Shown here piece after piece: positions 7,134-16,245 of a stretch of DNA of 64,000 bases. Both the position numbers and the translations under genes were made by a program. Each line of letters begins with the position of its first letter. Within the stretch, counting starts at the first letter, position 1. This stretch comes from an uncultured Pseudomonadota bacterium (GTDB lineage: Bacteria > Myxococcota_A > Bradymonadia > Bradymonadales > Bradymonadaceae): contig CAJXPB010000005.1 of NCBI GenBank assembly GCA_913057905.1, positions 124,001-188,000 on the forward strand, written 5' to 3'. The notes beneath the pieces are model-generated. The model saw only the letters and a list, made by a program, of their open reading frames with translations. It was not told the DNA's origin and did no database searches.

Positions 7134-9644
7134 ATGAAGATTAGCTGCAACTGGCTCGACGACTGGATCGACCTGACAGGGCTGGAGTCCGACGAGCTCG
7201 GCCATCGCCTGACGATGGCGGGGCTTGAGGTCGACGCAGTCGAGGAGATCGGCGCCGGCCACGAGAAGATCGTCGTCGGTCGGATCGACCGCATCGACAC
7301 CCACCCGAACGCCGATCGTCTGGTCCTCTGCCAGGTCGACACCGGTTCCGGCGAGCTCCGCCAGATTGCCTGCGGCGCCTCCAACATGGAAGAGGGTGAT
7401 CTGGTTCCGACGGCGCTTCCCGGCAGTCAACCGCCGGCCCTGGATTTCGAGATCACCGAGCGCGAGATGATGGATGAGGCGTCTTCGGGGATGCTCTGCA
7501 GCGCTGAAGAGCTCGGCTACGACTCCGAGGTCGACGGACTCTGGATTTTGCCCGAGGACCTCGAGGTCGGTGCGCCGTTCTTCGAGGCGATGGGTCTGCG
7601 CGACACCGTCTTCGAGATCGACCTGACACCCAACCGTGCGGATTGTCTGAGCCACCTGGGCGTTGCCCGTGACCTGAGCGCCATCTTCGATCGACCGCTT
7701 CGACGGAAGCGCCGCGAGCTCGACTGGTCTGACTGCATCGATCCGTCGAAGACGGCCGAGGACGCCGCCGGGCTGACCGTCGAGGACCCGGAGGGCTGTC
7801 CCCGCTACGCATTTGCAGTGTTCGAAGATATCGAGGTCGGCCCTTCGCCGATGTGGCTGCAGCGACGTCTCGCGTCGATCGGGGTTCGCAGCGTCAACAA
7901 CATCGTCGACGCCACGAACTTCGTGCTGATGGACGTCGGCCAGCCGTTGCATGCCTTCGACCTCGACGAGTTGGCCGGCCCCGAAATTGTGGTGAGGCGT
8001 GCGCGCGAGGGCGAATCGATCGAGGGGATCGACCACGAAACGTACGAGCTCGATACCGAGGATCTGGTGATCGCCGATGCCGAACGGCCGGTCGCCATCG
8101 CCGGCGTGATGGGCGGGGCCCGCACCGAGGTCTCGGAATCAACCTCCAGAATTCTGCTGGAGTGTGCCTTCTTCGATCCGCAGAGCGTGCGCCGTACCGC
8201 CAAACGACACGGATTGCACACCGATTCGAGCCACCGATTCGAGCGGCGTATCGACCCCGCCGGGATCGACCGGCATCTCGACGGCGCGATCGGCGCGCTC
8301 GTCGATAGTCTGGAGGCCTCCGAAGAGGCTCCCGTCGTTCGAGAGGGGCGGGTCGACGAGAGTGTCGAAGGCGTCGAGGACGGATGGATGGTCCAGCTCC
8401 CCGGCGACTTGGCCACACGTCTTCTGGGCACAGACGTCACCCGAGATGTCGTCGAGGATACCCTCGAACGACTCGGCCTCGAGGTGACCTCCGGGGACGA
8501 CGACGGCTGGAACGTCGGCGTACCCAGCTACCGCGGCGATCTGGAGCGGCCGGTGGATCTGGTCGAAGAGGTCGCGCGCCTGCACGGCTACGACACGATT
8601 CCCGAGACGCTGCCCGACCGCGAGATGGGCGGCCGGCACCGTCTTCGCGCCGACGCCGACCACCCCCGGACGATCCGCTCGCGCGCCGACCGCCAGATCG
8701 AACAGCGCATGCGCGACGAACTCCTCGGTCTCGGTCTGCAAGAGGCGGTCAATCACAGCTTTATGTCCGACGAGGAACTCGAACGTCTTCGAGTCCCCGC
8801 CGACAGCGAGTTGCGGGAGTCGGCCGAGATTGCCAACCCCCTGAAGGCCGACGAGAAGTACCTTCGGACTACGCTTCTGACCGGATTGTTGCGCAACCTG
8901 ACGATGAATCGGGCCCAGCGGGTTCGGGACATCGCTCTGTTCGAGATGGGGCAGCGCCATTTCGACCCCGATCGCGGCGACGGCGCCAACGAACGCCGGA
9001 GTCTGGGCATTCTGCTGGCGGGGCGGGCCCGGCGTCACTGGACCGGCGATCGGGAGTGGGACTTCTTCGACCTGAAGGGGGTGCTCGAGTCGACCTGCGA
9101 ATCCTTCGCGCTGTCGGGAGCTCAATGGCGAGAGCCGTCCGATGAGATTCCGTGGTTCCACCCCGGCGTACAGGCCGAATGGATGACGTACGAGGGGTCC
9201 GGCCAAACGTTGGCTCAGGCGGGGCGGCTGCATCCCGAGATCGTCAACGAGCTGGAGGTCGACGGCCCCGTCCTTTTGGCCGAACTCGATCTCGACGTCC
9301 TCTGGAGATGCGGCGAGCGGGAGGGTGAATTCGAAGGTCTGGCGAGGCATCCCTCCGTCGAGCGCGACCTGGCTCTGGTGGTCGATTCCGACGTCACCTA
9401 TCAGACGGTCCGCGAGGCGATCGAATCCTTTCGGGGCGACGACGACGAGTTCGATGCCCTGCTCGAACGGGTCGAGCTCTTCGACGTCTACACCGGCGAG
9501 CAGGTGCCCGACGGCACTCGAAGCCTGGCGTTTAATCTCGTCTACCGCGCTGACGACCGAACATTGACCGAAGACGAGGTCGCAGGCGTCGACGATCGAC
9601 TCGTCGACTACCTGGGCGATCGGCTCGATGCGCACCGTCGATGA
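7134..9644 (+). CDS. pheT: Phenylalanyl-tRNA synthetase beta subunit
   Basis: 836 aa, close to the usual 790-830. Domain order is as expected: the N-terminal MKISCNWLDDWIDL region, an OB-fold tRNA-binding domain (VGRIDRIDTHPNADRL, QIACGASN), the B3/B4 domain containing the editing site (RYAFAVFEDIEVGPSP), the B5 domain (VPSYRGDLERPVDLVEEVAR), a catalytic-like domain and a C-terminal ferredoxin-fold anticodon-binding domain (ARHPSVERDLALVVD). It partners PheS immediately upstream. The final residues (LGDRLDAHRR) are typical of the anticodon-binding domain end. ihfA follows after about 100 bases, a conserved neighbourhood in proteobacteria-like genomes. Confidence 0.96.
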   Translation: MKISCNWLDDWIDLTGLESDELGHRLTMAGLEVDAVEEIGAGHEKIVVGRIDRIDTHPNADRLVLCQVDTGSGELRQIACGASNMEEGDLVPTALPGSQPPALDFEITEREMMDEASSGMLCSAEELGYDSEVDGLWILPEDLEVGAPFFEAMGLRDTVFEIDLTPNRADCLSHLGVARDLSAIFDRPLRRKRRELDWSDCIDPSKTAEDAAGLTVEDPEGCPRYAFAVFEDIEVGPSPMWLQRRLASIGVRSVNNIVDATNFVLMDVGQPLHAFDLDELAGPEIVVRRAREGESIEGIDHETYELDTEDLVIADAERPVAIAGVMGGARTEVSESTSRILLECAFFDPQSVRRTAKRHGLHTDSSHRFERRIDPAGIDRHLDGAIGALVDSLEASEEAPVVREGRVDESVEGVEDGWMVQLPGDLATRLLGTDVTRDVVEDTLERLGLEVTSGDDDGWNVGVPSYRGDLERPVDLVEEVARLHGYDTIPETLPDREMGGRHRLRADADHPRTIRSRADRQIEQRMRDELLGLGLQEAVNHSFMSDEELERLRVPADSELRESAEIANPLKADEKYLRTTLLTGLLRNLTMNRAQRVRDIALFEMGQRHFDPDRGDGANERRSLGILLAGRARRHWTGDREWDFFDLKGVLESTCESFALSGAQWREPSDEIPWFHPGVQAEWMTYEGSGQTLAQAGRLHPEIVNELEVDGPVLLAELDLDVLWRCGEREGEFEGLARHPSVERDLALVVDSDVTYQTVREAIESFRGDDDEFDALLERVELFDVYTGEQVPDGTRSLAFNLVYRADDRTLTEDEVAGVDDRLVDYLGDRLDAHRR

Positions 9645-9744
9645 TCGCCGGCGGTCGACGGAAGGTTGCCAGAGCTGAGTGCGGGTCGTAGACTCCTGTC
9701 ACAGCGCTGCAACCACCAGTCTTTCTCTGGCCGAGGAGTCTTCC

Positions 9745-10071
9745 ATGTCAGCCAATGATTCCGGGACAGATACGTTGACCAAGGCCCGAATTGTCGACTG
9801 GGTCTACGATCGGATCGAGAGCACGAAGGCCGACACCGGCGACTATGTCGACGAACTCATCGAGACGATCAAAGAGACCGTCGAAGCCGGTGAAGACGTC
9901 AAGATCAGCGGATTCGGCAAATTCGAGGTGCGCCGAAAGGACTCGCGGCTCGGTCGAAATCCGAAGACCGGCGAGACCGTCGAAATTCCGGAACGGAAGG
10001 TCGTGCGGTTCAAGGTCAGCGATGTCTTCAAGGACGAACTCAACGGCGAACGCGAATTCGATGGCTTCTGA
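9745..10071 (+). CDS. ihfA: Integration host factor alpha-type DNA-binding protein
   Basis: 108 aa histone-like protein of the HU/IHF family, which bends DNA and assists transcription, replication and recombination. The start MSANDSG is chosen because GAGGAG lies about 7 bases upstream; a longer frame from 9679 has no ribosome-binding site. Recognisable family segments are TLTKARIVDWVYDRI, VKISGFGKFEVRRK, the beta-arm turn GRNPKTGE and the RKVVRFKVSD strand. The position directly after pheT and before a MerR-type gene matches the classical ihfA locus, supporting IHF-alpha over HU. The first 12 residues are an acidic extension. Confidence 0.92.
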   Translation: MSANDSGTDTLTKARIVDWVYDRIESTKADTGDYVDELIETIKETVEAGEDVKISGFGKFEVRRKDSRLGRNPKTGETVEIPERKVVRFKVSDVFKDELNGEREFDGF

Positions 10072-10095
10072 GTGATAGTGTAAGGCGAGGCCCCG

Positions 10096-10701
10096 ATGAC
10101 CACCGAACCCGCACAACTCGACCTGCCGTCCCTGGCCAGTCTGGGATGTGAAGAGACCGACTTTCGCCGAAAAAAGCACTTCAAAATCGGTGAAGTCGCC
10201 GACCTCCTGGACCTGGAGGCATACGTGCTCCGCTACTGGGAAAAGGAGTTCCAGGAGCTGGAGCCCTCCAAGACCGACAGCGGCCAGCGGGCGTACACCC
10301 AGCATGACATCCGGATGGCCGCGACCATCCAGCGGCTGGTCCATACCGAAAAATTCACCCTCGACGGGGCCCGGCGGCAGCTCGAACTGCATGCCGACGG
10401 CGAACCCTGCTACTTGAGCTACGTGTCGAGGGATTCAAGCGAGGCCTCCGATGCGCCGGATCGGGCTCAGTCGGACGACGGCGCCGAACGTTGGCGCGAG
10501 GCTGCACAGCAGGTGCAGGCCGAAAACGAGACCCTGTCCGACGAGATCGAGGTACTTCGCCGGCGGATCGAGACGCTCCAGGAGGAGCGAGACAGCGCCC
10601 GCCAGAGAGCCGAGTCACTGGGCGACCAGCGTCACGAGGCGATCTCCGCGCTGCGCGACGAGGTCGAAGCGCTCGCGGAATTGGGCCGGCCGGAAGCGTA
10701 G
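10096..10701 (+). CDS. MerR-family transcriptional regulator
   Basis: 201 aa. A winged-helix MerR domain occupies about residues 28-95: HFKIGEVADLLDLEAYVLRY with the WEKEF signature and GQRAYTQHDIRMAATIQRL. The rest is a long coiled coil (about residues 130-195) with Glu/Arg heptads and no Cys cluster or recognisable ligand domain. MerR-like genes of this kind sit after ihfA in many proteobacteria; the target is unknown. It lies 24 bases after ihfA and is probably part of the same transcript. It converges on rpoD with only six bases between stop codons. Confidence 0.88.
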   Translation: MTTEPAQLDLPSLASLGCEETDFRRKKHFKIGEVADLLDLEAYVLRYWEKEFQELEPSKTDSGQRAYTQHDIRMAATIQRLVHTEKFTLDGARRQLELHADGEPCYLSYVSRDSSEASDAPDRAQSDDGAERWREAAQQVQAENETLSDEIEVLRRRIETLQEERDSARQRAESLGDQRHEAISALRDEVEALAELGRPEA

Positions 10702-10707
10702 TCGGCG

Positions 10708-12318
10708 TCAGATCTCGCGGTAAAAGTCTTTCATCTCCGAGGCGTACTGGCACGACTTCAGTTTCTTGAGGGCCTGCGCCTCGATTTGACGGATGCGTTC
10801 GCGGGTCAGGTCGAAATCTTTGCCCACTTCTTCGAGCGTGTGGTCGGTCTTTTCGCCGATCCCGAACCGCATGCGGATGATCCGCTCTTCGCGCGGTGTC
10901 AACGACTGGAGCATCTCTTTGGTGCAGTCGCGCAGATCCTCCTGAAGCGCGTCCTCCATCGGGTCGGGAGCGTCCTCGTCCTCGATAAAGTCCGACAGTT
11001 CTGAGTCCTGCGATTCACCGTTGCCCACGGGCGACTCCAGGCTGACGGGCTTCCGAGAGATCCGCATCGCCCGGCGTACATCGTCGACCTCCATGTCCAG
11101 TCGCTCGGCGACTTCGTCGGGCCTGGGCTCGCGGCCGAGATCCTGCTCCAGTTCGCTGGAGGTCTTGGCGATCCGATTGATCTTTTCGATCAGGTGGACG
11201 GGCACCCGGATCGTGCGCGCCTGGTCGGCGATGGCTCGGGTGATGGCCTGGCGGATCCACCACGTTGCATAGGTCGAAAACTTGTGTCCTCGCTGGTACT
11301 CGAACTTCTCGACGGCCCGCATCAGTCCGACGTTGCCCTCCTGGATGAGATCCAGGAATTGCAGGCCACGGTTCGTGTACCGTTTGGCGATCGAGACGAC
11401 GAGCCTGAGGTTGGCACGGATCATCTCCGATTTACCGCGCTGGGTCATCTGCTCGCCGCGTTCGAGTTCGTCGACCAGCTCGTCGAGTTCGTCGACCGAC
11501 AGCCCCAGGTCCGATTCTATCTTGCGAACCGTGGTTCGGGCGGCTCGCAGGATCCGGGCGTACTCGCGAAAGACCGGCGGGGTCAGGTCCGTGCCCTCCA
11601 GGTCGGGGACCTCTCCAGGCTCGGTCTCATCGACGAGCGCCTGCAGGGTCTCGCTGTCGGCCGGGGCGTGCTCGAGGGCCTCGTCGCGGCGGTCCAGAGC
11701 GCGTTCGACGCTCTCCCGAGCCTCTTTGAAGTCATCGACGAGCGAGTCGAAATACCTCTGAGACAACTGGCAGTTGCGTACCGCCTCGACCCTGGATTGT
11801 CGCAGCGATTCGAGGTCCTCATCGGAGGTGCTCTCGTCGTCGCGCGCCTCCAGCAATGCATCGTGAGCCTGCTGCAGGCGGTCGAAACGCTGCAGGGTCT
11901 CCGGGGCGACCGGCTCGTCGCTGTTCTGCCCGCTCGGCGTGTAGTCGTCGAAGACTCGGCGCGCCCTCGCTGTTCCCATGCGAAGGTCCCGCGGGATGTC
12001 GAGCATCATCTCGATGGACGCATCGGTCTCGACCAGGGCATCGAAGATCACGTCGCGTCCGCGCTCGATCTCCTTCGAGACAGCGACCTCACCGTCGCGG
12101 TCCAGAAGTCCGACCTCTCCGATCCCGCTCAAATACATCTTGACCGGATCCATGTCGCCGTAGTTGCCATTGGTGGCGCCCTTGAGCTTGTTCGAGCGGC
12201 GCCGTTTGTGGCGTTCGGCGATGAGGTCGACCTGCTCCTCGACGTCTTCGAGCGTCTGGGCCTTCGACGCAGGAGCCTTGGGCGGTGCTTTCGGGGTGGC
12301 TGTCGTTTCAGTGGTCAT
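10708..12318 (-). CDS. rpoD: RNA polymerase primary sigma factor (RpoD)
   Basis: 536 aa sigma-70 group 1 protein directing RNA polymerase to housekeeping promoters. Region 1.2 starts at [16 protein letters not shown]; region 2 contains [20 protein letters not shown] and [20 protein letters not shown]; region 3 has LIEKINRI; region 4.2 ends with [19 protein letters not shown] non-conserved region of about 200 residues lies between 1.2 and 2. Only about 50 residues, mainly Ala/Pro/Lys-rich, precede region 1.2, so the acidic region 1.1 that restrains free sigma-70 seems absent or greatly reduced. The gene stands alone, without dnaG or rpsU. A 16-base palindrome lies 15 bases upstream of the start. 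Confidence 0.95.
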   Translation of the reverse strand: MTTETTATPKAPPKAPASKAQTLEDVEEQVDLIAERHKRRRSNKLKGATNGNYGDMDPVKMYLSGIGEVGLLDRDGEVAVSKEIERGRDVIFDALVETDASIEMMLDIPRDLRMGTARARRVFDDYTPSGQNSDEPVAPETLQRFDRLQQAHDALLEARDDESTSDEDLESLRQSRVEAVRNCQLSQRYFDSLVDDFKEARESVERALDRRDEALEHAPADSETLQALVDETEPGEVPDLEGTDLTPPVFREYARILRAARTTVRKIESDLGLSVDELDELVDELERGEQMTQRGKSEMIRANLRLVVSIAKRYTNRGLQFLDLIQEGNVGLMRAVEKFEYQRGHKFSTYATWWIRQAITRAIADQARTIRVPVHLIEKINRIAKTSSELEQDLGREPRPDEVAERLDMEVDDVRRAMRISRKPVSLESPVGNGESQDSELSDFIEDEDAPDPMEDALQEDLRDCTKEMLQSLTPREERIIRMRFGIGEKTDHTLEEVGKDFDLTRERIRQIEAQALKKLKSCQYASEMKDFYREI

Positions 12319-12332
12319 GATCCCTCGTTACC

Positions 12333-12348
12333 CTGACATTCATGTCAG
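12333..12348. promoter_or_regulatory. Operator-like palindrome upstream of rpoD
   Basis: CTGACAT (12333-12339) and ATGTCAG (12342-12348) form a perfect 7+7 inverted repeat with a two-base centre. It sits 15-30 bases upstream of the rpoD start codon, where a repressor could block initiation. The binding factor is unknown. It could also simply overlap the ribosome-binding region of the message as a small hairpin, although the two-base loop makes that less likely. Confidence 0.4.
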
Positions 12349-12441
12349 ACCCTCGAAAAACTTGTCAGTGAATCTGCCCACGTTGCCGGGCGATCCACCG
12401 AGGCACTGAGGCCTCCACCCATGTAGGTATGCAAGAAACGA

Positions 12442-13113
12442 TCACGGCCCCCAGCCGACCCATCGAGAACCCTCGGGCCCCGACTCTTTCTTCCAGATCG
12501 GCACCCACTGTTTGACCGCGTCGATGGTCCAGCTACAGGCCTCAAACGCCTCGGCCCTGTGGGGCGACGCCACCGCGATCGCCACCGTCGTGTCCCCGAC
12601 CTCGAGGGTGCCGATGCGATGGTGGATGGCCAGTTCAATCTCGGGCCATCGGTCCTCGGCATCGGAGCCGATGTCGCGGAGTGTCTTCAGGGCCATCGAT
12701 TCGTAGCATTCGTACGAGAGAGTCTCGACGGGAAACCCGTCGGTCCGATTGCGCACAATGCCCTCGAAGGTGACCACGGCGCCTGCGCTCGGCCGCGAGA
12801 CCATGTCGACCAACACGTCGGCATCGAGCGGCTCGCGTCGAATTCGAAACCGCGAGCCCGCCCCGCCGGCCACCGGAGGAATGACCGCGAATTCATCGCC
12901 ATCCTCCACGCCCACATCGTCGCCGACAAAGTCATGATTGAGCGCGAGCCGCACGCGCGAGCGCCACTGGGACAGTTGTGGATGTCGCTCGCACAGCACG
13001 TTCCATACGTCCTCGACGGTCGGATCCTCCGGCAGCTCGCCGACGGACAGATCTTCGCTCTCGCGGTCGAGGGCCTCGCGGACGGCGGCAAAATATCTGA
13101 TCTGGATCGGCAT
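12442..13113 (-). CDS. Fused molybdopterin synthase MoaD-MoaE
   Basis: 223 aa. Residues 1 to about 83 are a MoaD ubiquitin-like sulfur carrier (MPIQIRYFAAVREAL at the start, VIPPVAGG at the end); the remainder is MoaE (VTFEGIVRNR, ECYESMALKTL, HRIGTLEVGD, and the active-site PIWKKESGPEG). Together they convert precursor Z to molybdopterin. In separate MoaD the C-terminal Gly-Gly must be free for thiocarboxylation by MoeB; here it is followed directly by AGSRFRIRREP. As shown for the mycobacterial fusion MoaX, cleavage after Gly-Gly would be expected. The start at 13113 is chosen because it gives the canonical MoaD beginning. No other molybdenum-cofactor gene is nearby. Confidence 0.93.
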   Translation of the reverse strand: MPIQIRYFAAVREALDRESEDLSVGELPEDPTVEDVWNVLCERHPQLSQWRSRVRLALNHDFVGDDVGVEDGDEFAVIPPVAGGAGSRFRIRREPLDADVLVDMVSRPSAGAVVTFEGIVRNRTDGFPVETLSYECYESMALKTLRDIGSDAEDRWPEIELAIHHRIGTLEVGDTTVAIAVASPHRAEAFEACSWTIDAVKQWVPIWKKESGPEGSRWVGWGP

Positions 13114-13326
13114 GGCAGGTTCTCGACTCCTCGGTGGGTCTACGTTCGAGTGAATTGTAGTTGAATGCAGGGCGTTACCCAGCCCGCACGGACAGGTCAC
13201 ACGCTTGACACGATCGGGTCAATCTTCCACCGTCCGGCGTCGCGTAAGCCCCTCAACGGAATGCTCCTTGCATCTGTAGTTGGCTGCAACATTCGAGTCA
13301 TCGATTCAATACCTGAAGAGGTTGTT

Positions 13327-14517
13327 GTGAACACGAAAACACTTTTTCAACAAGCGCTGACCCTCTGTTTGGTCGGCACCTTTGGCATCCTCGGAGCCGC
13401 CTGTGGATCCGAAAGCGACGAATGTCCCAGCGGAGAGATCCGCTCGGGCGGCGAATGTGTCCCCGTCGACAATGACGGTGGCATGGACGATGCCGGCCAA
13501 GACAGCGGAAACACATGCAGTGAATTTGAAACTTGCCGACAAAACAGTTGCGGGGAATTCGACGCGCAGAGTCAGCCGCTCGAGCTGGCCAATTGTCTCG
13601 AATCGAACTGCGAGACCGAAATCAACGGCTGTCCCAACGCGGCCGGACTGAGCTGCTCGTCCCTGAACGAATGCCTGGGCAATTGCGGCCAGAATGACGA
13701 CGCTTGTCGCCAACAGTGCCAGGACAACGCCGGCGTGGTCGGTGTGAGTCGCTTCAACGCGCTGATTTCGTGCCAGAACGATAACAATTGCGAAGACCGC
13801 GTGTGTCTGTTGGAGAATTGTAGCGACCAACTGTTCGGCTGCTTCCCGGATCAGGTCGGGGACGCGACGTGTGCCGAGAGCTTTAAATGCCAGGTTGAAG
13901 GGAACACATGCCCGGGAACCGTCGAGGCGCAAATTGCGCAGAGTGAAATGCTCAACTGTGCGGACCAGCAGGGTTGTCTCAGCGAAGACGAAGCGGACCC
14001 TGTCTCCTGCCTGATCGCCAACTGTGAAAGTGAAGCGCAAACGTGTGGTGTGACAGGCGATCGATCGTGCAGCGAAGTTGTGGCCTGCACGCAAGGAGGG
14101 GGCAACGCGGCTGACTGCATCCTGAGCTTCTCCTCTTCGACGGAAGCGGGTAACTACAACACCCTTCAGAATTGCGTCAGCACTGAGTGCACCGATGCGA
14201 CCAATATCGCTGAGTTGACGACGTGCGCGTCGAATAACTGCGGCAATGCCCGCGATACGTGCGGTGTCAACGGTACCAGCCAGACATGTTCCGACATGTG
14301 GGCCTGTGCCAGCGGTGAGGCGTCCGACTGTCAGTCGAGCGATGCGTCTCAAGTTCTCTTCAACACCTACATCCACGAAGGGAGCGACCAGGAGCAGATT
14401 GCATTCTTCGAGCTGAATGCCTGCATCAGTGAGAACTGCCCCGACCAAGAGCCTTCCTGCATTGAGAGCTCGTGCAGCGACGAAGCCTCTACCTGCGGAG
14501 TCAGCTTCTCGAACTGA
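13327..14517 (+). CDS. Cysteine-rich lipoprotein, paralogue 1
   Basis: 396 aa, GTG start with GAAGAGG five bases upstream. A signal peptide ends in a lipobox (LGAAC), so the protein should be lipid-anchored outside the cytoplasm. Beyond the lipidated Cys I count 42 cysteines, about one in nine residues. They recur in a module C-x4-C-x6-C that I find five times (for example CLIANCESEAQTC, CASNNCGNARDTC, CIESSCSDEASTC). A short Gly/Asp linker follows the lipobox. An even number of Cys fits an extensively disulfide-bonded, surface or periplasmic protein. It shares architecture and the CSDMWACA segment with the next gene. I do not recognise a named family; no enzymatic motif is visible. Confidence 0.85.
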   Translation: MNTKTLFQQALTLCLVGTFGILGAACGSESDECPSGEIRSGGECVPVDNDGGMDDAGQDSGNTCSEFETCRQNSCGEFDAQSQPLELANCLESNCETEINGCPNAAGLSCSSLNECLGNCGQNDDACRQQCQDNAGVVGVSRFNALISCQNDNNCEDRVCLLENCSDQLFGCFPDQVGDATCAESFKCQVEGNTCPGTVEAQIAQSEMLNCADQQGCLSEDEADPVSCLIANCESEAQTCGVTGDRSCSEVVACTQGGGNAADCILSFSSSTEAGNYNTLQNCVSTECTDATNIAELTTCASNNCGNARDTCGVNGTSQTCSDMWACASGEASDCQSSDASQVLFNTYIHEGSDQEQIAFFELNACISENCPDQEPSCIESSCSDEASTCGVSFSN

Positions 14518-14543
14518 CACAGGGTTGACCACACCGATCTCTA

Positions 14544-14576
14544 GCCCCGCCGGCCGACCGCCGGCGGGGCTTTTTT
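14544..14576 (+). terminator. Intrinsic terminator after Cys-rich lipoprotein 1
   Basis: GCCCCGCCGG (14544-14553) pairs with CCGGCGGGGC (14561-14570) in a perfect 10-bp stem and is followed by six T. It is 26 bases past the stop codon, so the two Cys-rich paralogues are probably transcribed separately. Confidence 0.9.
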
Positions 14577-14753
14577 GATGGAGGGATCGGACCCTTGTTT
14601 GAGACCTCCCCCGGTTCTGGGTAGTATGCCCTGCGGTGGAGAAAGATTTGCTCGGCGTTGAGACACGTACGGCCCGTCTCTTGTAGTTGGATCCTGTCCG
14701 TTGTACCCTGCCCGGCAGACGTTTTTTACTCAAACCCCCGAGAGGTAGTCGAG

Positions 14754-16094
14754 ATGAGCAAGACAAATATTCTTCAGACGATGCTGACCCTGTGCGTGGT
14801 CGGCGCATTTGCGGCCTTTGGCGCCAGTTGTGGCAGCTCCGAGCCGGATTGTTCCAGCGACCAGGCATTCTACCAGGGGCAGTGTGTCGATACCTGTGAC
14901 TCGGTGGAGGACTGCGAGCAGGGCCAGAGTTGCGTGGGCACAGAAGAAATTAACGGAAAGGTCTGTGTCGGAGGCGACAACAATCCCGATGGCGGCATGG
15001 ACGGTAGCGTCGATGACGGCGGCGACGACGACGGCGGAAACGAGGACGACGGCGGAAACGGCGGCGACGGCGGCCAGATCTGTGAGTCACTCCAGACGTG
15101 CATTCAGAATTCCTGTGCCAGTCAGAGTGGTGTCAACTTGGCCTCCTGCATCGAGACGAACTGTGAGACCGAGTTGAATAACTGCCCTGAAGCCGCTGGT
15201 CTCAGCTGCAGCGGGTACATCGACTGTCTCAACAATTGCCCGAGCGGTGACTCGTCGTGTGAGAACGAGTGCCAGTCGAATCTCGGGGAACTGGGAGCCA
15301 TCCGAGTGAACGCCTACGGGACGTGTCTGAATGAAAATGACTGTGACAGCGCGAGCTGCCGTATGGGCACGTGTGGGGATGAATTCTATGCCTGCTTCCC
15401 CGACCGAGCCCCTGGGCAGGCGACATGCAACGAAATCTTCCGGTGTGAGAGTGTGGGTATCGGTACGTGCGAAAGTAACGGTACTCAGCAGGCGCAGATC
15501 GATCGTTCAGAATTGATTACGTGCGCCGACGGTCAAGGGTGTTTGGATGACGGTGAAAACAACCCGCTCCTGTGCCTCTACGCGAACTGTGGAACGACAG
15601 GCGAGGACTGCGGCATCTACCAGGGACGGTCATGCAGCGAAGTGAGTGCGTGCATCAACTCGACCCAATCGGGCACCGAGGCACGCACTGAGTGCTACAT
15701 GTCCTTCTCAAGTGCCCAGGAAGCGACCGAGTACCGGTCGTACGTCAGTTGCGCGACCGCGAATTGTTCCGATGCCGCAGACTTCACTCTCTGCGCACAG
15801 GACCAGTGTGGCCAACAGCGAGATTCCTGTGGGCTGAATGGCACGAGCTCGACGTGTTCGGACATGTGGGCCTGTGCCACCGGCGAAACGAGCGGCTGCG
15901 ATCCGGCCAGTCCGGATTTTGCAGAAAATCTCTTCAACAACTACATCTACGAAGGCTCCGCTCAGGCTCAGTCTGACTTCTTCGCCCTCAATGATTGCCA
16001 GAGGAATAGCGGGTGTACACCGGGCGATTCCACCTGTCTCGAAAACGAATGTGGTGCCGAAGCCAACGCTTGCGGCGTCAGCTTCGGGAACTAA
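14754..16094 (+). CDS. Cysteine-rich lipoprotein, paralogue 2
   Basis: 446 aa, ATG start preceded by GAGAGG about nine bases upstream. Signal peptide and lipobox (FGASC) are like the previous gene. After a Cys-rich segment resembling a small disulfide knot comes a striking Gly/Asp/Glu/Asn linker (about residues 75-105). The same five C-x4-C-x6-C modules follow: CIETNCETELNNC, CRMGTCGDEFYAC, CLYANCGTTGEDC, CAQDQCGQQRDSC and CLENECGAEANAC. The CSDMWACA segment and the carboxy end CGVSFGN match paralogue 1, so the pair arose by tandem duplication. The flexible acidic linker probably holds the Cys-rich body away from the membrane and may bind divalent ions. Function unknown. Confidence 0.85.
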   Translation: MSKTNILQTMLTLCVVGAFAAFGASCGSSEPDCSSDQAFYQGQCVDTCDSVEDCEQGQSCVGTEEINGKVCVGGDNNPDGGMDGSVDDGGDDDGGNEDDGGNGGDGGQICESLQTCIQNSCASQSGVNLASCIETNCETELNNCPEAAGLSCSGYIDCLNNCPSGDSSCENECQSNLGELGAIRVNAYGTCLNENDCDSASCRMGTCGDEFYACFPDRAPGQATCNEIFRCESVGIGTCESNGTQQAQIDRSELITCADGQGCLDDGENNPLLCLYANCGTTGEDCGIYQGRSCSEVSACINSTQSGTEARTECYMSFSSAQEATEYRSYVSCATANCSDAADFTLCAQDQCGQQRDSCGLNGTSSTCSDMWACATGETSGCDPASPDFAENLFNNYIYEGSAQAQSDFFALNDCQRNSGCTPGDSTCLENECGAEANACGVSFGN

Positions 16095-16125
16095 CCCTAC
16101 GGGTGCCGACCAAAATGACCAGTAT

Positions 16126-16157
16126 CGAGCCCCGCCGGCTGAAACCGGCGGGGCTCG
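16126..16157 (+). terminator. Stem-loop after Cys-rich lipoprotein 2
   Basis: CGAGCCCCGCCGG (16126-16138) pairs perfectly with CCGGCGGGGCTCG (16145-16157) around a six-base loop, a 13-bp GC stem 32 bases after the stop codon. No T tract follows, so it may be a weak terminator or an mRNA 3'-end stabiliser rather than a classical intrinsic terminator. Confidence 0.6.
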
Positions 16158-16245
16158 GTGCGTTCTTGACCAGAAGTTTCGGTTGGCCGGGGGCGAGGCT
16201 GCGAGTATAGTGGGGCGGTCTACACAATAGATATGGGAGGGAGCG

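Noticed and set aside
9696..9713. CTGTCAC followed 11 bases later by CTGCAAC upstream of ihfA, resembling a pho box
   Set aside because: Only two units, no GCTAA/CTCACA signals and no leader similarity. It shows that CTGTCAC alone turns up by chance, so the calls at 36892 and 39864 rest on the shared register, not on this heptamer.
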